A stretch of DNA of 12,053 nucleotides from Solirubrobacterales bacterium. Its GTDB lineage: Bacteria; Actinomycetota; Thermoleophilia; Solirubrobacterales; Solirubrobacteraceae. A model generated the notes under the pieces. It did not search any database. It was not told where the DNA came from and saw nothing but the letters and a program-made list of their open reading frames with translations. The position numbers and the translations under genes are program-made. Location of the stretch: assembly GCA_026392325.1 (NCBI GenBank), contig JAPLCH010000218.1, forward strand, positions 1-12,053, read 5' to 3'. This document shows, one piece after another, positions 7,035 to 12,053 of this stretch (its first letter is position 1; the number at the start of each line of letters is the position of its first letter).

Positions 7035-7790
7035 TCAGCGAGTCTGACCGCTCGGGCGAATCAGAACTTCGTTGACGCTGACACGCGCCGGTGCCGTAAC
7101 TGCGTGCATGATTGCATCGGCGATGTCTTCCGGCTGGAGCACATCGCCAATGTCGGCGATCATCTTGTCTAGCGTCTGGATCACAACGGGGTTCTTGTTG
7201 TGGCCTTGAAGTTCAGTTGCCACAAGGCCAGGCTCCACGCAGGTCACGCGAATCTTTGAATGTGCTGCCTCCTGACGAAGAGCCTCTGAAAAGCCCGTAA
7301 CTCCCCACTTGGTTGCGTTGTAGACGCCGACACCAGCTGATGCCGAACGGCCAGCGACCGATGACACATTTACGACATGGCCATGACCGCCATCGCGAAG
7401 GTGGGGCATTGCAGCCTGCGTGCAGTAGAGCAGCCCAAGCAGGTTGACCTCAATCATCTGCCGCCACTCATTGGTGTCAGCACCCTCAACGGGCCCGAGC
7501 AGCATCACTCCGGCGTTGTTGATGAGGATGTCCAACCGTCCAAGCTGCTCAGCTGCACCGTTTACAAACGCGTGTGCTGACTCCTCATCGGCGACATTGC
7601 ACTCAATCGCAACAGCAGTACAGCCATCAGCGTTGATACGAGCGGCAAGATCCTCCAACCTGTCAAGCCGCCGGGCCCCAAGAGCAACTGACGCGCCGGC
7701 CTTGGCCAGCGCGATCGCAGTCGCTTCACCGATGCCCGAAGAGGCACCGGTTACTGCTGCCACTCGACCCTCGAGCGGCAGCGTTGTCAC
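7035..7790 (-). CDS. Short-chain dehydrogenase/reductase (classical SDR)
   Basis: A 251-residue NAD(P)-dependent oxidoreductase with all classical SDR motifs: TGASSGIG (14-21) for cofactor binding, NNAG (91-94), N116, S143/S144, the YNATK active site (Y157, K161), and PG (187-188). Basic residues after the second strand (GARRLDRL, 38-45) suggest NADP(H). It resembles YdfG-like or 3-hydroxy-acid/serine dehydrogenase-type SDRs, but the substrate cannot be assigned. The start is GTG at 7790, overlapping the rpoC stop in a GTGA junction, with GGAG eight bases upstream inside rpoC. This implies cotranscription and probable translational coupling with rpoC. Its TGA stop lies immediately beside the stop of the convergent HAD-like gene. 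Confidence 0.9.
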   Translation of the reverse strand: MTTLPLEGRVAAVTGASSGIGEATAIALAKAGASVALGARRLDRLEDLAARINADGCTAVAIECNVADEESAHAFVNGAAEQLGRLDILINNAGVMLLGPVEGADTNEWRQMIEVNLLGLLYCTQAAMPHLRDGGHGHVVNVSSVAGRSASAGVGVYNATKWGVTGFSEALRQEAAHSKIRVTCVEPGLVATELQGHNKNPVVIQTLDKMIADIGDVLQPEDIADAIMHAVTAPARVSVNEVLIRPSGQTR

Positions 7791-10588
7791 TCGGGGAGCT
7801 CCGATGCAAGTTCGTCTGCGCGTCCGTCAGCGCCAGCACCCATGCTGCGGTTCAGGTCGCCAAGCACTTCAGCTCCAACCGCATCAACTGTGCTTCCCCC
7901 TCCGGGAAGGTCGCCGCCTGGCTCAATGCCAAGCACTGCGAGCTCTTCTTCGGTGAGGCCGCCGGCACCGTATGCCGCAGGAAGCGGCTCGGTTGGCGTG
8001 ATCTCCACGCGACGGTAGGTCAGAAGACCTGTCGCTGCGGGGATCAGCTTGCCGATGATCACGTTCTCCTTAAGGCCCCTCAGGTCATCGCGACGGCCCT
8101 CAAGGGCTGCGTCGGTAAGAACCTTGGTGGTCTCCTGGAATGAAGCTGCTGACAGGAACGAGTCAGTGTTGAGCGATGCCTTCGTGATGCCGAGGATGAT
8201 CTCCTCGTACTGAGGCTGCTCCCCCTTCGCCTTCTTGATCCGTGCAACTTCTTCCGCGAACTCGGTGCGGTCCACAAACTGGCCTGGCAGGTAAGTGCTG
8301 TCGCCACGCTGGTCGATGCGTACCTTCTTGAGCATCTGACGAACGATCAGCTCAATGTGCCGGTCGTCGATGTCCACGCCCTGCGCCTTGTAGACCTCCT
8401 GCACCTGGTCAACCAGGTAGAGGGCGGTCTCCACGCGGCCACGGAGAGCAAGGAGCTCTGCTGGGTAAAGCGAGCCCTCTGTGATCTGCGTGCCAGCCTT
8501 GACGCTGTCGCCATCCTCAATGAGGAGACGGGTGCGAAGCGGGAACTCGTAAATGTTGTCCTTGTCTTCCGGATCAGCGGTGGTGCCGTCAAAGACCTGA
8601 ACCTGGATGTTCTTCTCTCCACGCTCAATTGTCACCTTGCCGTCAATCTTCGCGATGCTCGCAACGCCCTTTGGCTTGCGTGCTTCGAAGAGCTCAACTA
8701 CACGTGGCAGGCCGTGCGTGATGTCCGCGCCGGCGACGCCGCCGGTATGGAACGTACGCATGGTCAGCTGAGTACCGGGCTCTCCAATGGACTGAGCGGC
8801 GATGATGCCAACGGCGTCACCGATCTCGGCAAGTGCACCGGAGGCAGGTGAACGGCCGTAGCAGGCGCGGCATACGCCTACAGCTGCACGGCAGTTAAGT
8901 ACGGAGCGGACACCAATGTTCGCTCCTTCCTCACCTTCGAACTCCTGAACAAGTGTTGCCAGTTCCTCGCGTCCAATTTCGACACCCTTGGCCATGATCT
9001 CGCGACCACGCTTGGTTTCGATCTTCTCGGCGGTGATTCGTCCGATGAGCTGGGTGTGTGGCGCCCCGCGCTCGTCAAGAACGTCCATGCGGACAGGCTC
9101 ATCCTTGGTCTTGCAATCCTGCTCACGGATGATTACGTCCTGTGAGACGTCCACGAGACGACGGGTCAGATAACCCGAGTCAGCGGTTCTCAGAGCCGTA
9201 TCAGCGAGACCCTTACGGGCACCGTGAGTGGAAATGAAGTACTCAAGAACGCTCAGTCCCTCCATGAAGTTGGACTTGATCGGACGCTCGATGATCTCAC
9301 CCTTAGGGTTAGCCATCAGGCCACGCATTCCGGCCAGCTGACGGATCTGGCTGAACGAACCACGAGCACCAGAGTTGGCCATCATGAAGATTGGGTTGAG
9401 CACGTGAAGGTTCTCCTTCATTGCCTCACCAACCTCATCGGTGGCTGCAGTCCACTTGGCTGTTACCTGCTCGTGGCGCTCCTCCTGAGTGATCAGGCCC
9501 ATTGCGTACTGCTCCTGGATCTCACTGACCTCTGCGTCGAACCGGTCCAGAATTGCCTGCTTGGACGGCGGAACAACAACATCGTTCTTCGAGATCGTGA
9601 TGCCTGCGCGGGTTGCGAACTCGAACCCAAGGTCCTTGAACGCGTCCAGCACCTGGCTGATCGTTGAAGCACCGTACTCCTGAACAAGATCGTCCACGAA
9701 TGCTGCCGTGTCCTTCTTCTTCATTGAACGGTTTACAAACTCATAGGTGGCTGGATCGAACTGATCGCCAAGTGCGTCTTCAAGAGCGCGCTCAATCCGG
9801 TCGTTGTAGATGACACGACCGACGGTTGTCAGCTTGTGACCACCCAGTGCGTGCATTGGGCGGAACTCAGCAAGGTCATGCAGCTTCACAACGCCGTGCT
9901 CGTATGCCCACTCGGCCTCCTGCGCCGTGCGGTAAACGTGCGGACGAGCCTCGTCCTTTGGCCACTTGCTGGCGAACAGTGCTTCTTCGCGGTCGGTCAG
10001 CTCCTGCTCTTCCGGACCGTAGGTCAGGTAGTAGGCGCCAAGGACCATGTCCTGGGTTGGAGTTGCGAGCGGCGCACCATTTGCGGGGGACAGGATGTTG
10101 TTGCTCGAAAGCATCAGAATCCGGGCCTCAGCCTGCGCCTCTGCTGACAGCGGAACGTGAACGGCCATCTGGTCACCGTCGAAGTCGGCGTTGAAAGCAG
10201 CGCAGACCATTGGGTGAACCTGAATTGCCTTGCCCTCAACGAGCACTGGCTCAAATGCCTGGATGCCCAAGCGATGGAGCGTTGGTGCGCGGTTAAGCAG
10301 CACTGGATGCTCGTGGATGACCTCTTCGAGTACGTCCCATACCTCTGGAACCTCAGACTCGACCATCTTCTTCGCAGCCTTGATGTTCTGCACGGCACGG
10401 CGCTCAACGAGCTTGGCCATGATAAACGGCTTGAAGAGCTCAATCGCGATCAGCTTCGGCAGGCCGCACTGATGCAGCTTGAGTGACGGTCCGGCAACGA
10501 TGACGGAACGGCCCGAGTAGTCAACGCGCTTGCCGAGCGAAGGCGCCCTGCTTGCCCTTGAGCATGTCGGAGAGTGACTTGAGCGCAC
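7787..10588 (-). CDS. rpoC: RNA polymerase subunit beta', C-terminal part after a frame break
   Basis: This frame carries about two thirds of beta'. True homology begins at LGKRVDYSGRS (from residue 18); the 17 residues before that are an out-of-frame reading of the previous segment, so the ATG at 10588 is not a real start. Key elements are intact: NADFDGDQ (133-140) with three Mg-binding aspartates, the F-loop region GARGSFSQIRQLAGMRGLM (from 408), the bridge helix around HGARKGLADTALRTADSGY (from 455), and the trigger-loop base LTMRTFHTGG (608-617). The second zinc site is complete (C492, C566, C573, C576). The acidic, Gly-rich tail ends at a TGA overlapping the SDR start. Joined to the N-terminal part, beta' would be about 1365 residues, normal for an actinobacterial enzyme. 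Confidence 0.95.
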   Translation of the reverse strand: MRSSHSPTCSRASRAPSLGKRVDYSGRSVIVAGPSLKLHQCGLPKLIAIELFKPFIMAKLVERRAVQNIKAAKKMVESEVPEVWDVLEEVIHEHPVLLNRAPTLHRLGIQAFEPVLVEGKAIQVHPMVCAAFNADFDGDQMAVHVPLSAEAQAEARILMLSSNNILSPANGAPLATPTQDMVLGAYYLTYGPEEQELTDREEALFASKWPKDEARPHVYRTAQEAEWAYEHGVVKLHDLAEFRPMHALGGHKLTTVGRVIYNDRIERALEDALGDQFDPATYEFVNRSMKKKDTAAFVDDLVQEYGASTISQVLDAFKDLGFEFATRAGITISKNDVVVPPSKQAILDRFDAEVSEIQEQYAMGLITQEERHEQVTAKWTAATDEVGEAMKENLHVLNPIFMMANSGARGSFSQIRQLAGMRGLMANPKGEIIERPIKSNFMEGLSVLEYFISTHGARKGLADTALRTADSGYLTRRLVDVSQDVIIREQDCKTKDEPVRMDVLDERGAPHTQLIGRITAEKIETKRGREIMAKGVEIGREELATLVQEFEGEEGANIGVRSVLNCRAAVGVCRACYGRSPASGALAEIGDAVGIIAAQSIGEPGTQLTMRTFHTGGVAGADITHGLPRVVELFEARKPKGVASIAKIDGKVTIERGEKNIQVQVFDGTTADPEDKDNIYEFPLRTRLLIEDGDSVKAGTQITEGSLYPAELLALRGRVETALYLVDQVQEVYKAQGVDIDDRHIELIVRQMLKKVRIDQRGDSTYLPGQFVDRTEFAEEVARIKKAKGEQPQYEEIILGITKASLNTDSFLSAASFQETTKVLTDAALEGRRDDLRGLKENVIIGKLIPAATGLLTYRRVEITPTEPLPAAYGAGGLTEEELAVLGIEPGGDLPGGGSTVDAVGAEVLGDLNRSMGAGADGRADELASELPE

Positions 10589-11873
10589 GGTTGCCCGGGC
10601 CAGTCACTGCGCGTCCACGGCGGCCGTTGTCAAACAGGTTGTCGACGGCCTCCTGAAGCATGCGCTTCTCGTTGTTGACAATGATCTCCGGAGCACCGAG
10701 GTCGAGCAGACGCTTGAGTCGGTTGTTGCGGTTGATCACACGTCGGTAAAGGTCATTCAGGTCCGATGCGGCGAAACGGCCACCATCAAGTGGAACCATT
10801 GGGCGAAGCTCTGGCGGGATAACCGGAACGGCCTCAAGGACCATCATTCCGGGCTTGTTGTCAGAACCAAGGAAGGCTGAAACAACCTTCAGGCGCTTGA
10901 CTGCACGCTGCTGCTTCTGGCCCTTGCCCTCACGGACGATCTGGTCAAGCTCAATGCGCTCAGCCTCAAGATCTACGGCGTCAAGGAGGTCGCGTACCGA
11001 CTCTGCTCCCATGCCACCTGTGAAGTACTCGCCGAAGCCGTATGGAGAACCAAAGCGGTCGCGAAGCTCGCGGAATACGCCTTCCTGGTCAACAACCTGC
11101 TTGGGCTCAAGCTTCTTGAATACATCCCATGCGTCAAGGAGCCGTTGGCCGGAATCCTCGTAGTAGTCAATGTTGTCCTGGATCTCAGCGTTGAGGAACT
11201 TGCGCATGTCCTTGAGCTCGCGCTCACGCTCGTCATCAGATGCCTTCGTAAGGTCAAGCTCGAGTGATTCAGCCCAGAGAACATCGTCCTCAGTGAAGCC
11301 CTTTGGAGTCTTGCCCGAGGAGAGATGCTCCTCGCGGCGGTTGAGTGAGTCTTCAAGCTCACCAACGCGCTCCTTGCGCTCAACGTCAAAGGCCTCAAGG
11401 ACCTCGTTGACGCTCTTCTCAAGCGTGTCAAGGTCCTTGTCCCGCGCGTCAACGTCAACGGAGGTGATTACAGACGCGGCGAAGTAAAGAACCCGATCCA
11501 GGTCCTTTGGCGCCATGTCAAGCAAGTAGCCGATGCGTGACGGAACACCCTTGAAGAACCAGATGTGGCTAACAGGAGCCGCAAGGTCAATGTGACCCAT
11601 GCGCTCACGGCGAACCTTTGAGCGTGTTACTTCAACACCACAGCGCTCGCAAACGATGCCCTTGTAACGGACACGCTTGTACTTGCCGCGGTTGCACTCC
11701 CAGTCCTTCTGTGGGCCGAAAATACGCTCACAGAACAGGCCGTCGCGCTCTGGCTTGAGTGTTCTGTAGTTGATGGTCTCAGGCTTTGTTACTTCGCCCG
11801 AGCTCCATGAACGGATCTGCTTCGAAGAAGCAAGTCCAATTTCAATGGCGTCGAAATTATTGATGTCGATCAT
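10521..11873 (-). CDS. rpoC: RNA polymerase subunit beta', N-terminal part ending at a frame break
   Basis: N-terminal third of beta', holding the clamp and the segment up to switch 2. It starts MIDINNFDAIEIGLASSKQI with GAGG seven bases before the ATG and 54 bases after rpoB. The zinc-ribbon region (60-78) has C60, C75 and C78, but the second family cysteine is R62. A charged stretch at about 145-255 is the lineage-specific, coiled-coil-like part of the clamp. RPMVPLDGGRFAASDLNDLYRRVI (from 357) and NEKRMLQEAVDNLFDNGRRG (from 401) are the conserved lid/rudder and coiled-coil areas. Homology stops after KGKQGAF (residue 445); five out-of-frame residues and a TGA follow. A normal beta' would continue, so this is half of a broken gene, not a complete protein. 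Confidence 0.95.
   Translation of the reverse strand: MIDINNFDAIEIGLASSKQIRSWSSGEVTKPETINYRTLKPERDGLFCERIFGPQKDWECNRGKYKRVRYKGIVCERCGVEVTRSKVRRERMGHIDLAAPVSHIWFFKGVPSRIGYLLDMAPKDLDRVLYFAASVITSVDVDARDKDLDTLEKSVNEVLEAFDVERKERVGELEDSLNRREEHLSSGKTPKGFTEDDVLWAESLELDLTKASDDERERELKDMRKFLNAEIQDNIDYYEDSGQRLLDAWDVFKKLEPKQVVDQEGVFRELRDRFGSPYGFGEYFTGGMGAESVRDLLDAVDLEAERIELDQIVREGKGQKQQRAVKRLKVVSAFLGSDNKPGMMVLEAVPVIPPELRPMVPLDGGRFAASDLNDLYRRVINRNNRLKRLLDLGAPEIIVNNEKRMLQEAVDNLFDNGRRGRAVTGPGNRALKSLSDMLKGKQGAFARQAR
10538..10544 (-). other. rpoC: Frame-break site in rpoC (apparent 11-base loss in switch 2)
   Basis: On the minus strand, codons for KGKQGAF run directly into GCTCGGCAAGCGC, where LGKR is read in another frame. 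Bacterial beta' normally has RFRQNL between KGKQG and LGKR (18 bases); here there are seven. Inserting an 11-base segment such as CGCCAGAACCT would restore both frame and consensus exactly; that sequence is inferred from the protein consensus. The missing residues correspond to about R339-L342 of E. coli beta', in switch 2. Confidence 0.85.
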
Positions 11874-11927
11874 TTAGTTCCCTCGTTCAGTTCTGTCTGG
11901 TCGGTTGCCTTGGAGTTACCGGCGCGC

Positions 11928-12053
11928 TTACGCGTCGGTGTCCTCGGCCGCTGTCTCGGACAGCTGCTGGTCGGCGGGCAGGTCTTCATCCTCTGTGACT
12001 GCGGCACGGCCGCCCCCACTCATCCCCGAGAGGTCAATGCCGAGTTCCTCGGC
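11928..12053 (-). CDS. rpoB: RNA polymerase subunit beta, C-terminal tail (partial)
   Basis: The last 41 codons and TAA stop of an open frame that enters from the right edge. The peptide begins AEELGIDLSGMSGGG and continues with an acidic tail ending EDTDA. This parallels the end of mycobacterial RpoB, where an NLGINLS segment precedes the terminus. Position immediately upstream of rpoC, on the same strand and 54 bases away, makes the identification secure despite the short length. The conserved RpoB domains lie outside the window. Confidence 0.88.
   Translation of the reverse strand, partial: AEELGIDLSGMSGGGRAAVTEDEDLPADQQLSETAAEDTDA

Noticed and set aside
8357..9667. Plus-strand open frames of 164 and 147 codons (8357-8851 and 9224-9667)
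   Set aside because: Both are antisense to highly conserved parts of rpoC and show no domain signatures; long antisense frames are expected in biased-codon genes.
10521..10588. Programmed +1 frameshifting or an intein as the reason rpoC is split
   Set aside because: A +1 shift would still leave four conserved residues missing, no slippery or stimulatory element is evident, and there is no inserted protein sequence of the kind an intein would give.
10555..10588. ATG at 10588 as a true start for a separately translated beta' fragment
   Set aside because: The first 17 residues are an out-of-frame reading of the conserved LKSLSDMLKGKQG coding sequence, and homology begins only after them.

Overview
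The window is a ribosomal/transcription housekeeping locus of what is probably an actinobacterium, perhaps a deep-branching one such as a Thermoleophilia relative. Placement is by eye only: G+C is fairly high, the order is rpoB-rpoC then rpsL-rpsG-fusA, the RpoB tail ends in an LGIDLS-type segment like mycobacterial RpoB, and the RpoC, S12 and aminotransferase sequences look actinobacterial. No phage, transposon, CRISPR, tRNA or rRNA was seen.

Layout from right to left, following transcription on the minus strand: the last 41 codons of rpoB (12053-11928); rpoC (11873-7787), split in two by a reading-frame break near 10540; and an SDR oxidoreductase (7790-7035) whose GTG start overlaps the rpoC stop. 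Two plus-strand genes lie in the middle, an alpha/beta hydrolase (5751-6527) and a small HAD-like protein (6546-7034). Divergent from the hydrolase are a class III aminotransferase (5605-4217) and alanine dehydrogenase ald (4179-3049). The str genes follow: rpsL (2981-2586), rpsG (2586-2116) and fusA (1998 to beyond base 1). No gap between genes exceeds about 150 bases.

The core genes make the two largest RNA polymerase subunits, two 30S proteins and elongation factor G. The inserted metabolic genes separate rpoBC from rpsL. The aminotransferase and alanine dehydrogenase are adjacent and probably one transcription unit. If the transaminase uses pyruvate, they would form a cycle: amino donor plus pyruvate gives alanine, and Ald returns pyruvate, NADH and ammonium.

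The strongest anomalies are both in rpoC. The frame is broken inside the conserved switch-2 segment in a way that fits loss of 11 bases, and one of the four cysteines of the N-terminal zinc site is arginine. Since rpoC is essential, sequence or assembly error is the first explanation to test. I do not see a convincing new multi-gene system here; the other findings are small regulatory or architectural points.
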